A stretch of DNA of 64,000 bases from Microbacterium sp. p3-SID336 (GTDB lineage Bacteria > Actinomycetota > Actinomycetes > Actinomycetales > Microbacteriaceae), in assembly GCF_025143365.1 (NCBI RefSeq), contig NZ_JALXPE010000007.1:18717-82716 (forward strand). Reading direction: 5' to 3'. The notes beneath the pieces are model-generated. The model was not told the DNA's origin. It searched no databases and saw only the letters and a list, made by a program, of their open reading frames with translations. How positions within the stretch are numbered: position 1 is the stretch's first letter; each line of letters starts with the position of its first letter. The position numbers were made by a program, and so were the translations under genes. Shown here in pieces: positions 23,794 through 35,427 of this stretch.

Positions 23794-25998
23794 TCAGCCG
23801 TTGGTGACGGTCGGGATGTGCGGCTCCGGCTGGTGGCGCAGCCACAGGGTGGACAGCGCAGGCAGCGTCACCGAGGCCGTCGGGGCTCCGCCGTCGCCCG
23901 CGACCGCGACCACCATTCCGAGGTTCCCGGAGCCGCGACCGCCGTACTCCGTGGCGTCCGAGTTCAGCACCTCCTGCCACACTCCTTCGCGCGGCAGCGT
24001 GAGGCGATGGCCGGTGAGCTCGACGCCGGCGAAGTTGCTGATCACCACGAGGCGCCCGCCGTGGGCATCGCGCCGTTCGAACGCGATCACGGCCGGGTCC
24101 CAGAGCGGGGCGCCGAGTCGGGTGAACGACGAGCCGTCGTTGTCGCGCTCCCACAGCGGGGCCTGCACGCGATAGACGCGGTTCATCGCTCCGACGAAGC
24201 CTTCGAGCTGAGCGTGGGACGGCTGGTCGCGCAGCCACCAGTCGAGTTCCCGCCCCTCGGACCACTCGGCCAGCTGCCCGAACTCCTGGCCCATGAACAG
24301 CAGCTTCTTGCCGGGGTGGCCCCACATGTATGCCAGGTACGCGCGGACGTTGGCGAGCTTGTGCCAGTGGTCACCCGGCATCTTCGCGAGCAGGCTGCCC
24401 TTGCCGTGCACGACCTCGTCGTGGCTGATCGGCAGCACGTAGTTCTCGCCGAAGGCGTACACGAAGGAGAACGTCATCTCGCCCTCGTGGTGCGAGCGGT
24501 ACATCGGGTCGCGCGCGATGTACTGCAGGGAGTCGTTCATCCACCCCATGTTCCACTTGAAGCCGAATCCGAGGCCGGCGTGGTCGGTGGGCGCGGTGAC
24601 GCCGGGGAAGCTGGTGGACTCCTCCGCGATCATGAGGATGCCCGGGTGGAGCCGGTAGGCGGTGGCGTTGACCTCCTGCAGGAACCGGATCGCCTCCAGG
24701 TTCTCGCGGCCTCCGTGGATGTTCGGCTCCCATTCGCCGTCGCGGCGGGAGTAGTCGAGGTACAGCATGGAGGCCACGGCGTCCACGCGGAGCCCGTCGA
24801 TGTGGAATTCCTCCAGCCAGTACAGCGCGTTCGCCACGAGGAACCCGCGCACCTCGGGCCGACCGTAGTCGAAGATGAGGGTGCCCCAGTCCTGGTGCTC
24901 CCCGCGGCGCGGGTCCGGGTGCTCGTAGAGCGGCTGGCCGTCGAACCGTGCCAGCGCGAAGTCGTCCTTGGGGAAGTGGCCGGGGACCCAGTCGAGGATC
25001 ACACCGATACCCGCCTGGTGCAGCCGGTCGATGAGGTGGCGCAGATCGTCAGGGGAGCCGTACCGGCTCGTCGGCGCGTAGTAGCCGCTCACCTGGTAGC
25101 CCCACGAGCCGCCGAACGGGTGCTCGGCGAGGGGCAGGAACTCGACGTGCGTGAAGCCGGCCTCCTGGACGTGCGCGATCAGCGGCTCGGCGATCTCGCG
25201 GTAGCCCAGCCCGCCGCGCCAGGACCCCAGATGCACCTCGTACACCGAGAGCGGCTGCGCCACGGCGTGCGTCGCGGCGCGGCGGGTCATCCACGCGCCG
25301 TCCTGCCAGGTGTACGACGAGGCGGTGACCACGGATGCCGTCTCCGGGGGCAGCTGCGCGGCGTTCGCCATCGGATCCGCCTTCAGGATCCACGAGCCTG
25401 CCCTGGTGCGGATCTGATACTTGTATCGGGTGCCGAGGGGAAGGTCGGGCACGAACAGCTCCCATACGCCGCTCACGCCCATCGAGCGCATGGCGTGACC
25501 CTCGCCGTCCCAGCCGTTGTGGTCGCCGACGACGCGGATGGCCGTCGCGTTCGGCGCCCAGACCGCGAAGGCCACCCCGGACTCGCCGTCGTGCGTGCGC
25601 GGGTGTGCTCCCAGCACCTCCCACAGCCGCTCGTGCCGACCTTCGGCGATCAGGTGCAGGTCCAGGTCGCCCAGCACTGGGGTGTGCCGGTACGGATCGC
25701 CGACCACGGCCTCGGGGTCGTCGCCGTAGCGGGTGGCCAGGCGGTAGGGGACGGGCGGTCCGGGGTGACGTGCCTCCCAGATGCCATGTGCGACGTGGGT
25801 CAGCTCGAGCCGGCTGCCGTCGGCGAAGACCGCAGCGACGGAGGCGGCGAGCGGACGGCGCGCACGGATCACCGTGCTCGTGCGGTCGGCGGCATCCGTG
25901 CCGGGGTGCGAGCCGAGCAGGGCGTGCGGGTCGTGGTGAGCGCCGTCGGCGACGGCCCTCCACTCGGCGGATGCTTCGACGTCCTCGGTGTAGCTCAT
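23794..25998 (-). CDS. glgB: 1,4-alpha-glucan branching enzyme
   Basis: A 734-residue GH13 branching enzyme with two N-terminal CBM48-type regions (VFADGSRLEL; FAVWAPNATAIRVVGDHNGW) and the catalytic barrel. Nucleophile Asp lies in GLRVDAVASM (about residue 401), acid/base Glu in IAEESTS (about 455) and the transition-state Asp in PISHDEVVHGKG. Catalyses alpha-1,6 branch formation. ATG at 25998 overlaps the glgE stop, giving translational coupling. It converges on the thioredoxin gene with 15 bp between. Confidence 0.95.
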   Translation of the reverse strand: MSYTEDVEASAEWRAVADGAHHDPHALLGSHPGTDAADRTSTVIRARRPLAASVAAVFADGSRLELTHVAHGIWEARHPGPPVPYRLATRYGDDPEAVVGDPYRHTPVLGDLDLHLIAEGRHERLWEVLGAHPRTHDGESGVAFAVWAPNATAIRVVGDHNGWDGEGHAMRSMGVSGVWELFVPDLPLGTRYKYQIRTRAGSWILKADPMANAAQLPPETASVVTASSYTWQDGAWMTRRAATHAVAQPLSVYEVHLGSWRGGLGYREIAEPLIAHVQEAGFTHVEFLPLAEHPFGGSWGYQVSGYYAPTSRYGSPDDLRHLIDRLHQAGIGVILDWVPGHFPKDDFALARFDGQPLYEHPDPRRGEHQDWGTLIFDYGRPEVRGFLVANALYWLEEFHIDGLRVDAVASMLYLDYSRRDGEWEPNIHGGRENLEAIRFLQEVNATAYRLHPGILMIAEESTSFPGVTAPTDHAGLGFGFKWNMGWMNDSLQYIARDPMYRSHHEGEMTFSFVYAFGENYVLPISHDEVVHGKGSLLAKMPGDHWHKLANVRAYLAYMWGHPGKKLLFMGQEFGQLAEWSEGRELDWWLRDQPSHAQLEGFVGAMNRVYRVQAPLWERDNDGSSFTRLGAPLWDPAVIAFERRDAHGGRLVVISNFAGVELTGHRLTLPREGVWQEVLNSDATEYGGRGSGNLGMVVAVAGDGGAPTASVTLPALSTLWLRHQPEPHIPTVTNG

Positions 25999-28067
25999 GC
26001 TCGCTCCCTCACCTTCAGGATGTGCACCGGCTCGGCGAAGGCGTCGAGCCGGACGTAGTTGTGATCGCTCCAGGTCCACACGGCTCCGGTGAGGAGGTCC
26101 TCGACCTCGTACGACGCGCCCGACGGAACGCCCCAGCGCGTGGTGTCGAGGTGCACGGTGGTCTCGCGCACGGAGTGCGGGTCGACGTTGGCGACCACGA
26201 TGATCGTGTCGTCGTGCCCGGTCCCGGTGAAGGCGCCGTCGAGGTGCTTGCTGTAGACGAGGATCGCGTCGTCGTCGCTCCAGTGCAGGTCCAGATTGCG
26301 CAGCTGCCGGAGCGCCGGGTGCTCGGCACGGATCTCGTTCAATCGGCGCAGCAGCGGCGCCAGCGACTCGCCGCGCTCCTCGGCGCCGCTCCAGTCCCGG
26401 AACTTGTACTCGTACTTCTCGTTGTCGATGTTCTCCTCGGATCCGGGCCGCGCCACGTTCTCGAAGAGCTCGTAGCCGGCGTACACCCCGTACACGGGAG
26501 CTGCGGTCGCCGCCAGGCACGCGCGGATGCGGTAGGCGGCCCGTCCGCCGAACTGGAGGTACTCGGTGAGGATGTCGTGCGTGTTCACGAAGAGGTTCGG
26601 CCGCATGTAGTCGGCGGTCTCGTGGGCGATGCTCGTGAAGAACTCCTCCAGCTCGGCCTTGGTGTTCCGCCAGGTGAAGTAGCTGTAGCTCTGCTGGAAG
26701 CCCACGGCGGCGAGCGCACGCATCACCGCGGGACGCGTGAAGGCCTCGGCGAGGAACACGACCCCGGGGTCGCTCTCGTTCACCGTGCGGATGAGCCACT
26801 CCCAGAAGCGGAGCGGCTTGGTGTGCGGGTTGTCGACGCGGAAGATGCGCACGCCCTCGCCGACCCAGTGCTGCACCACGCGGAGCATCTCGGCCGCGAT
26901 GCCCTCCGGGTCGTTGTCGAAGTTGAGGGGGTAGATGTCCTGATACTTCTTGGGAGGGTTCTCCGCGTAGGCGATCGTCCCGTCGGGCAGCGTCGTGAAC
27001 CACTCGGGGTGTTCGCGCACCCACGGGTGGTCCGGTGAGGCCTGCAGGGCCAGATCCAGCGCGACCTCCAGGCCGTTCCGCTGCGCGGCACGGACGAAGG
27101 CGCGGAAGTCCTGGGCGGTGCCGAGCTCGGGGTGGATCGCGTCGTGGCCGCCCTCCGCGGCGCCGATGGCGTAGGGAGAGCCGGGGTCGCCGGGCTCCGC
27201 GACGAGCGTGTTGTTGCGCCCCTTGCGGTTGGTGGTGCCGATCGGATGGATCGGCACGAGGTAGATCACGTCGAACCCCATGGCGGACACCTCGGGCAGA
27301 CGCTTGGCGGCCGTGCGGAAGGTGCCGCTGCGGACGGTGCCGTCCTTGAGTCGCCTCGCGCCCTCGGACCGCGGGAAGAACTCGTACCAGGCACCGACAC
27401 CGGCGCGCGTGCGGTCGACGTGAAGGACCTGCTCTGCGGACGCCGACCGGAGCGTCATGAGCGGCCGCTCGGCGAAGAGGGCGGCGAGGTCAGGATCCAC
27501 CGAAAGCGCCGCCGCGGTGGTGGCGTCGCCCGCGCGCAGTGCGTTCGCATCGGCTCTGAGGCGTGTCCGCTGCGAAGCAGGGCGGTCCTTCTCGGCAGCG
27601 GCGCGGGCGAGAAGTTCGGCGCCGAGCGCCGCCATGACCGGCACATCGACTCCGGCGGCGACCTTGACGTGGGCGGCGTGCGCCCAGGTCGCGAAGTCGT
27701 CGGAGAACGCTTCGAAGCGGTAGCGCCAGAGCCCTTCGGCGTCGAGGGCGATGTCGGCGGCCCACGTGTCCGTGCCGTCCGCCCGCGGGATCATCCGGTG
27801 CAGGCTCTCCTCGCCGCTCGGAGAGGTGAGCCGGACGTGGACGCCGATGAGATCATGCCCCTCGCGGAAGGCCACGACGCTGAACGGGACCACCTCGCCC
27901 GCGAATGCCTTGGCGGGGAAGCCGCCGGGCACCGACGGCGAGCCGTCGAGGAGGGGGATGCGCGTGGTGCGCAGATCGCCGGGAAGGTCCGCGCCGTCGA
28001 AGGCGCGCACCGGGATCTGAACGGGGCTCCGCAGAGCCGGGGACCGGGTACCAGCACGTGCAATCAC
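25995..28067 (-). CDS. glgE: Alpha-1,4-glucan:maltose-1-phosphate maltosyltransferase
   Basis: A 690-residue GH13_3 enzyme that extends alpha-glucan using maltose-1-phosphate. An N-terminal domain carries FSVVAFREGHD; the barrel has the GlgE signatures GFDVIYLVPIHPIGTTNRKG and FRVDNPHTKP (nucleophile Asp, about residue 412), Glu in FLAEAFTRP (about 438) and THDILTEYLQFGG. Conserved KYQDIYPLNFD also fits GlgE. GTG start, 6 nt after a TAGATT box, so it can be expressed independently of glgX. TreS and Pep2, which supply maltose-1-phosphate, are not in the window. Confidence 0.94.
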   Translation of the reverse strand: MIARAGTRSPALRSPVQIPVRAFDGADLPGDLRTTRIPLLDGSPSVPGGFPAKAFAGEVVPFSVVAFREGHDLIGVHVRLTSPSGEESLHRMIPRADGTDTWAADIALDAEGLWRYRFEAFSDDFATWAHAAHVKVAAGVDVPVMAALGAELLARAAAEKDRPASQRTRLRADANALRAGDATTAAALSVDPDLAALFAERPLMTLRSASAEQVLHVDRTRAGVGAWYEFFPRSEGARRLKDGTVRSGTFRTAAKRLPEVSAMGFDVIYLVPIHPIGTTNRKGRNNTLVAEPGDPGSPYAIGAAEGGHDAIHPELGTAQDFRAFVRAAQRNGLEVALDLALQASPDHPWVREHPEWFTTLPDGTIAYAENPPKKYQDIYPLNFDNDPEGIAAEMLRVVQHWVGEGVRIFRVDNPHTKPLRFWEWLIRTVNESDPGVVFLAEAFTRPAVMRALAAVGFQQSYSYFTWRNTKAELEEFFTSIAHETADYMRPNLFVNTHDILTEYLQFGGRAAYRIRACLAATAAPVYGVYAGYELFENVARPGSEENIDNEKYEYKFRDWSGAEERGESLAPLLRRLNEIRAEHPALRQLRNLDLHWSDDDAILVYSKHLDGAFTGTGHDDTIIVVANVDPHSVRETTVHLDTTRWGVPSGASYEVEDLLTGAVWTWSDHNYVRLDAFAEPVHILKVRERA

Positions 28068-28073
28068 ATGCCG

Positions 28074-28079
28074 AATCTA
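28074..28079 (-). promoter_or_regulatory. Putative -10 box (TAGATT), leaderless start of glgE
   Basis: TAGATT, 6 nt, GTG at 28067, inside the 64-bp glgX-glgE gap. Suggests a second promoter within the cluster. Confidence 0.45.
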
Positions 28080-28131
28080 CCGTTCCGGTGTGCGCGAACC
28101 TACCGCTCGACCCGAAGGGCGAAGCGTGATA

Positions 28132-30204
28132 TCACTCCACCCGGAACAGTCGCATCGAGGTCCCGGGGATCGGCAGCACGTCCCCCGGAGAGAACGCCTC
28201 TTCGGCGTCCGCCGGGCGATCCTCCGCACTGGACCAGAGCGAGACGAAGCGGGTGGCTCCGTCGATGCCCTCGGGGAGGCGGACGTCGATCGGCGCCTCC
28301 GTGCCGTGCACGATCAGCAGGATCCGGTTGAATGCCTCGGTGTCCGGCGTCGAGGACGCGACGTACTGCAGTGTGCGGTTGCCCGGGTCGTTCCACTGCG
28401 CCGCCTCCATCGTCTCGCCGTCTTGGTCGTACCAGTCCATGACCGAGGCGTTGGGGATGTGCTCGCCCAGCCGGGCATAGCGGCTCGGGCGCAGCGCGGG
28501 ATTCTCCTGGCGGAGCCGGATCAGCCGGGTGACGTGCTCCCTCAGATCCTCCTGCCACGCCTCGAACTCCCACCCCAGCCACGACAGGGGCGAGTCCTGT
28601 GCGTAGGCGTTGTTGTTTCCGCGCTGAGTGCGCCCGACCTCGTCGCCAGCGGTCAGCATGGGGATGCCTGCGGAGAGGAGGAGGGTGCCGAGCAGGTTGC
28701 GCATCGCCTTGCGTCGGGCCGCGAGGATCGCCGGATCATCGGTCGGGCCCTCGACGCCGTGGTTGAACGCGCGGTTCATGTCCGCGCCGTCGCGGTTGCC
28801 CTCGCCGTTGGCCTCGTTGTGCTTGACGTCGTACGAGACGAGGTCGTGGAGAGTGAATCCGTCGTGGGCGGTCACGAAGTTGACGCTCGCCAGCGGGCCG
28901 CGCTCCTCGCTGAAGGTGTTGGACGAACCGGCCAGACGCGTCGCGAAGCCGCCGATGCCCACCGGCGCGGACGCGCGCCTGGCGTAGTCGATGTCGCTGA
29001 GCCAGAAGTTGCGCACGCGGTCGCGGTACCGGTCATTCCACTCGTGCCATCCGGCAGGGAAGTTGCCCGTCTGCCATCCGCCGAGCCCCACATCCCACGG
29101 CTCGGCGATCAGCTTGCTCGCGGACAGCACGGGATCCGCGGCGATCGCACGGAGCAGAGGGTGGTCGGGGGTGTACGCATGCCTCTCGTCGCGGGCGATC
29201 GCAGTGGCGAGGTCGAAACGGAAGCCGTCGATCTGCATCTCCTCCGCCCAGTAGCGCAGCGAGTCGAGCACCAGACGGGCGGCGGCGTCCGTCGCAGTGT
29301 TCAGTGTGTTGCCGCAGCCGGTCGTATCGACGTAGACGCCGTCCGCGTCCTGACGGTAGTAGGCCGCGTTGTCGATACCGCGCAGGCTGGAGCGGGGGCC
29401 GCCGATGCCCTCTTCGGCCGTGTGGTTGTACACGACGTCGAGGATGACCTCGATCCCGGCCTCGTGCAGCAGACGGACCATTCCCTTGAACTCGGCGATC
29501 ACGGCTTCCGGTCCGCGCTTGCGGGCGTCCTCCGTGGCGTATGCCGTGTGCGGTGTGAAGAAGTTCAGCGTGTTGTAGCCCCAGTAGTTCGTGAGGCCGC
29601 GCTCCAGGAGCCGGGGCTCCGGCACGAAGGCATGCACGGGGAGCAGTTCGACGGACGTGATGCCGAGCCGGTGGAAGTGGGCGATCATCGCGGGGTGCGC
29701 GAGTCCCGCGTAGGTGCCGTGCAGGGCGGGAGGGACATCCGGGTGCCGCTTGGTGAGACCCTTCAGATGGCCTTCGTAGATGACCGTGCGGTCGAGCGGC
29801 ACTCTCGGCTTCGCGGAGTCGCCCCAGTCGAAGCCGTCGACGATCACGACCGAGCGCCACTCCTGGTACCCGTGTCCTTGGGCCAGCCCGCGGGCGTAGG
29901 GGTCGAGCAGCAGGGTCTGCGGGTTGAAGGTGTTGCCGGGACCGTGCGGACCGCCCACCCGGATGGCATAGCGCACGCCCGGTTGCAGCAGGGGTGTCGT
30001 GACCTCCCAGACTCCGCCGGGCCGCCGCTCGAGGGGCGCCTGGTCGGTCACCCAGTCGAGGTCGGTGGCGTCGAACACGACGAGCTCCATGGACGACGCC
30101 CGCTGGGACCACACCCGCAGTGTTCCGACGCCGTCGTGCAGACGGACGCCGAGGTTGTCGAGGGCGGATCCCCCCGGCACGGCGGAGACACGGGACGCAG
30201 GCAT
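28132..30204 (-). CDS. glgX: Glycogen debranching enzyme GlgX
   Basis: A 690-residue isoamylase-type GH13_11 enzyme that hydrolyses alpha-1,6 branches of limit dextrins. An N-terminal CBM48 domain precedes the barrel, which has YEGHLKGLTKRHPDVP (GlgX/TreX signature), ELLPVHAF, Asp in GFRFDLATA (about residue 329), Glu in IAEPWDVG (about 368) and FVTAHDGFTLHDLVSY. ATG start 6 nt from a TAGGGT box. First gene of the minus-strand glgX-glgE-glgB cluster. Confidence 0.94.
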   Translation of the reverse strand: MPASRVSAVPGGSALDNLGVRLHDGVGTLRVWSQRASSMELVVFDATDLDWVTDQAPLERRPGGVWEVTTPLLQPGVRYAIRVGGPHGPGNTFNPQTLLLDPYARGLAQGHGYQEWRSVVIVDGFDWGDSAKPRVPLDRTVIYEGHLKGLTKRHPDVPPALHGTYAGLAHPAMIAHFHRLGITSVELLPVHAFVPEPRLLERGLTNYWGYNTLNFFTPHTAYATEDARKRGPEAVIAEFKGMVRLLHEAGIEVILDVVYNHTAEEGIGGPRSSLRGIDNAAYYRQDADGVYVDTTGCGNTLNTATDAAARLVLDSLRYWAEEMQIDGFRFDLATAIARDERHAYTPDHPLLRAIAADPVLSASKLIAEPWDVGLGGWQTGNFPAGWHEWNDRYRDRVRNFWLSDIDYARRASAPVGIGGFATRLAGSSNTFSEERGPLASVNFVTAHDGFTLHDLVSYDVKHNEANGEGNRDGADMNRAFNHGVEGPTDDPAILAARRKAMRNLLGTLLLSAGIPMLTAGDEVGRTQRGNNNAYAQDSPLSWLGWEFEAWQEDLREHVTRLIRLRQENPALRPSRYARLGEHIPNASVMDWYDQDGETMEAAQWNDPGNRTLQYVASSTPDTEAFNRILLIVHGTEAPIDVRLPEGIDGATRFVSLWSSAEDRPADAEEAFSPGDVLPIPGTSMRLFRVE

Positions 30205-30210
30205 GAGTAC

Positions 30211-30216
30211 ACCCTA
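30211..30216 (-). promoter_or_regulatory. Putative -10 box (TAGGGT), leaderless start of glgX
   Basis: TAGGGT, 6 nt, ATG at 30204. No ribosome binding site precedes the ATG, consistent with a leaderless mRNA. Confidence 0.5.
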
Positions 30217-30291
30217 GGCGTCTTGCATTTCCGTCTCATGTCAGCGAGGACCGGGTACCACAGGCGGTGCGCCGCCGCTGCCGGGATCGGG

Positions 30292-30297
30292 GAGAAT
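30292..30297 (+). promoter_or_regulatory. Putative -10 box (GAGAAT), leaderless start of cysteine desulfurase
   Basis: GAGAAT, 6 nt, ATG at 30304. Confidence 0.45.
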
Positions 30298-30303
30298 CGA
30301 AGG

Positions 30304-31479
30304 ATGCGGCACTACCTCGACCATGCGGCGACCTCGCCCCTGCGCGCCGAGGCGCGGGACGCCTGGCTCGCGGCGGCGACGGTCGCGGGCAACGCCTCCT
30401 CGACGCACGGCGCGGGGCAGGAGGCGCGACGACTGCTGGAGGAGTCCCGCGAGCGCGTGGCCGCGGTGCTGCAGGCCGACCCGATCGAGATCGTCTTCAC
30501 CTCCGGAGGCACGGAGTCGGTCAACCTGGCACTGCAGGGTCTGTGGCGGGCGCGCCCGGCGGGGACCTCGGCCATCGTCCTCCCCGACGGGGAGCATCAC
30601 GCGACGATGGACACCGCGGCGGCTCTCGCCGCCGAGGGGGCGGAGATACGGCCTGTGCCGCTCTCGGCACGGGCGCGCATCGACCCCGGACTGTTCGCCG
30701 ACGCGCTGCCCGGGGCGGCTCTCGCCACGGCCCTGGTCGCGAACAACGAGGCGGGAACGGTGAACGACGCCAGTGCGCTGACAGCTGCGGCGGCCGCGCG
30801 CGCGGTGCCGTTGCACCTGGACGCGGTCGCGGCACTCGGCCACGTGCCGCTGTCGTTCCGCGCGCTGCGGGGAGACGCCGCGGACGGTGTCGGCCTCGTC
30901 GCCCTCAGCGTCACCGGCCACAAGATCGGCGCTCCCGTCGGGATCGGCGTCCTCGTGGTGGCGCGGTCGGCGACTCTGAGTCCGCTTCTGCGCGGCGGCG
31001 GGCAGCAGCGCGGGCTCCGCCCCGGGACGCAGGACGTCGCGGGCGCCGCGGCGTTCGCGACCGCACTGGAGCTGGCCGAGCGCGAGCGCGAGACCGAGAG
31101 CGCACGGCTCCGCGAGCTGCGGGAGCGCCTCGTCGACGGCATCGCGGCGGCGGTGCCCACGGCCGAGCTCCTGGGTGACCCGGTCGACCGTCTTCCCGGC
31201 AACGCGCACGTGCTGTTCCCCGGTGCCGTGGGGGAGAGCCTGCTGTTCCTCCTCGACGTCGCGGGCATCTCGGTCTCCACCGGTTCGGCGTGTCAGGCCG
31301 GTGTCGCCGAGCCGTCGCACGTCGTCATGGCCATGGGGCGACCGGAGCGAGACGCGCGGAGCGTGCTGCGCTTCTCGCTCGGTCGCACCTCGACCATCGA
31401 GGACGTCGATGCCGCGGTCGCCGCGATCGGCGAGGCTTTCGCCCGCGCATCCGGCGCCGGCTCAGGCGGGCGCTCGTAG
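30304..31479 (+). CDS. Cysteine desulfurase (NifS/IscS class)
   Basis: A 391-residue PLP enzyme releasing sulfane sulfur from cysteine. The start MRHYLDHAATSPLR is the class signature. PLP-lysine lies in VTGHKIGAPVG (about residue 205), and the persulfide Cys in STGSACQAG (about 328-330). It directly precedes mnmA, so it is the likely sulfur donor for tRNA thiolation rather than for general Fe-S assembly (that role usually belongs to SufS in Actinobacteria). The frame is open far upstream as an antisense shadow of glgX; the ATG at 30304 is the only sensible start. Confidence 0.92.
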   Translation: MRHYLDHAATSPLRAEARDAWLAAATVAGNASSTHGAGQEARRLLEESRERVAAVLQADPIEIVFTSGGTESVNLALQGLWRARPAGTSAIVLPDGEHHATMDTAAALAAEGAEIRPVPLSARARIDPGLFADALPGAALATALVANNEAGTVNDASALTAAAAARAVPLHLDAVAALGHVPLSFRALRGDAADGVGLVALSVTGHKIGAPVGIGVLVVARSATLSPLLRGGGQQRGLRPGTQDVAGAAAFATALELAERERETESARLRELRERLVDGIAAAVPTAELLGDPVDRLPGNAHVLFPGAVGESLLFLLDVAGISVSTGSACQAGVAEPSHVVMAMGRPERDARSVLRFSLGRTSTIEDVDAAVAAIGEAFARASGAGSGGRS

Positions 31480-31482
31480 ACT
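31477..31482 (+). promoter_or_regulatory. Putative -10 box (TAGACT), leaderless start of mnmA
   Basis: TAGACT, 6 nt, ATG at 31489. It overlaps the stop codon of the desulfurase gene. Confidence 0.5.
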
Positions 31483-31488
31483 GGAGGG

Positions 31489-32586
31489 ATGCGGATCCTT
31501 GCGGCCATGAGCGGTGGCGTCGACTCCGCCGTCGCGGCTGCCAGGGCCGTGGAGGCGGGTCACGACGTCGTCGGCGTGCATCTCGCCCTCTCCAGGGCCG
31601 GCGGCACGCTCCGCACCGGAAGCCGCGGCTGCTGCACGATCGAGGACGCGCTGGACGCGCGTCGCGCCGCGGACCTGCTCGGGATCCCCTTCTACGTCTG
31701 GGACTTCTCTGAGCGGTTCCGCGACGACGTGATCGACGACTTCATCGCCGAGTACCGTGCGGGCCGCACGCCGAACCCCTGCATGCGCTGCAACGAGAAG
31801 ATCAAGTTCGCCGCGCTGCTGGAGCGGGCGATCGAGCTGGGCTTCGACGCGGTGTGCACCGGCCACTACGCGACGCTCGTCGACGGACCCGAGGGCCTCG
31901 AGCTGCACAGGGCCTCGGATTCCGCGAAGGATCAGTCCTACGTGCTCGGGGTGCTCACGGCCGAGCAGCTCGCCCACACCTACTTCCCGCTCGGCACGAC
32001 GCCGTCGAAGTCCGTGGTCAGGGCGGAGGCGGAGGCGCGAGGCCTCAGCGTGGCCCAGAAGCCCGACAGCCACGACATCTGCTTCATCCCGGACGGCGAC
32101 ACGCGCGGGTGGCTCGCCGAGAAGGTCGGCACGGCGACGGGCGAGATCGTCGACCGCAGCGGCGCCGTGGTGGGCGCCCACGAGGGCGCCCACGCGTTCA
32201 CGGTCGGCCAGCGGCGCGGCCTGAAGCTCGGCGTGCCGGCGGACGACGGCAAGCCCCGGTTCGTGCTGGAGGTGCGTCCGGTGACGAACACCGTGGTCGT
32301 CGGACCGAAGGAGGCGCTGGCGATCGCGGAGATCGCAGGTGCGCGGCACAGCTGGGCAGGCGCGGCGCCCGCGGAGCCCGCCTTCCGCTGTCACGTGCAG
32401 ATCCGCGCGCACTCCGATCCGGTGCCCGCCCTGGCGACGGTGGCCGACGACGGCGTGCGCGTCGTCCCCGACGCGCCACTCGACGGTGTGGCGCCGGGGC
32501 AGACGGCGGTGCTGTACGTCGGCACGCGCGTGCTCGGACAGTTCACGATCGACGCCACCGTCTCGGCCGTGCCCGTCGACGCCTGA
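31489..32586 (+). CDS. mnmA: tRNA-specific 2-thiouridylase MnmA
   Basis: A 365-residue PP-loop enzyme that adds sulfur to U34 of tRNA Lys, Glu and Gln. PP-loop MSGGVDS at residues 7-13. Catalytic Cys lies in [12 protein letters not shown] (about 97-100) and the second Cys in [10 protein letters not shown] (about 197). The C-terminal beta-barrel domains are complete. Nine bases after the desulfurase gene but with its own -10 box. Confidence 0.96.
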   Translation: MRILAAMSGGVDSAVAAARAVEAGHDVVGVHLALSRAGGTLRTGSRGCCTIEDALDARRAADLLGIPFYVWDFSERFRDDVIDDFIAEYRAGRTPNPCMRCNEKIKFAALLERAIELGFDAVCTGHYATLVDGPEGLELHRASDSAKDQSYVLGVLTAEQLAHTYFPLGTTPSKSVVRAEAEARGLSVAQKPDSHDICFIPDGDTRGWLAEKVGTATGEIVDRSGAVVGAHEGAHAFTVGQRRGLKLGVPADDGKPRFVLEVRPVTNTVVVGPKEALAIAEIAGARHSWAGAAPAEPAFRCHVQIRAHSDPVPALATVADDGVRVVPDAPLDGVAPGQTAVLYVGTRVLGQFTIDATVSAVPVDA

Positions 32587-32613
32587 GCTCCGTCGCATGT
32601 CGGTGGGCGCTCG

Positions 32614-34941
<2,328 letters not shown>

Positions 34942-34946
34942 CCCGG

Positions 34947-35426
34947 TCAGGGCCGCTCGACCTCCGGGCTCTCGCTCGGGGGAAGGAACTGCCGCAGTCG
35001 CGGCGAGTCCGCGAATCCCAGGTCGCGGTAGAGAGACACAGCCTCGTCGCTCGAGTGCACCGTAACCCGGGCGGCACCGAGCGACACGGCGTGCGCGCAG
35101 GCCGCGGCGACGAGCGCCCTGCCCGTGCCGCGGCCTCGGTGCTCCGGGAGCACGAACACGCTCTGCACATCCGCGGAGACGCGGTCCGTCGCGCCCGGCC
35201 TCGGTACGCGGGGGAGAAGCGCGACCCACGCCGCACCGACCAGCTCGCCATCGTCGGCACGCGCCACGAACGCGCTGTGCGTCTGGGCATGCTCCTGCCA
35301 CCACAGGCCGAGCTCTGCCGCGAACTCGTCGAGCGATCGACCCGCGGTCAGCTCGGCAGGCACGTCCTGCCACTTCAGCCGAGCGAGGCCGAGGACGTCC
35401 GCTGTCCCGGCGCGGTCGATGCGCAC
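34947..35426 (-). CDS. GNAT family N-acetyltransferase
   Basis: A 159-residue acetyltransferase with the acetyl-CoA motif A in SVFVLPEHRGRGTGRALVAA (Q/RxxGxG/A form: HRGRGTG) and a C-terminal ALYRDLGF-like motif (VSLYRDLGFADS). The acceptor substrate cannot be predicted. GTG start one base after the deaD stop, so it is expressed from the deaD transcript. Confidence 0.83.
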   Translation of the reverse strand: MRIDRAGTADVLGLARLKWQDVPAELTAGRSLDEFAAELGLWWQEHAQTHSAFVARADDGELVGAAWVALLPRVPRPGATDRVSADVQSVFVLPEHRGRGTGRALVAAACAHAVSLGAARVTVHSSDEAVSLYRDLGFADSPRLRQFLPPSESPEVERP

Positions 35427-35427
35427 G

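Noticed and set aside
23818..27038. Long plus-strand open frames opposite glgB and glgE
   Set aside because: No ribosome site, no domain, and codon-position bias favours the minus-strand glycogen genes.
28090..30303. In-frame 738-codon extension upstream of the cysteine desulfurase
   Set aside because: It is antisense to glgX, and the conserved desulfurase N-terminus begins exactly at the ATG at 30304 behind a -10 box.
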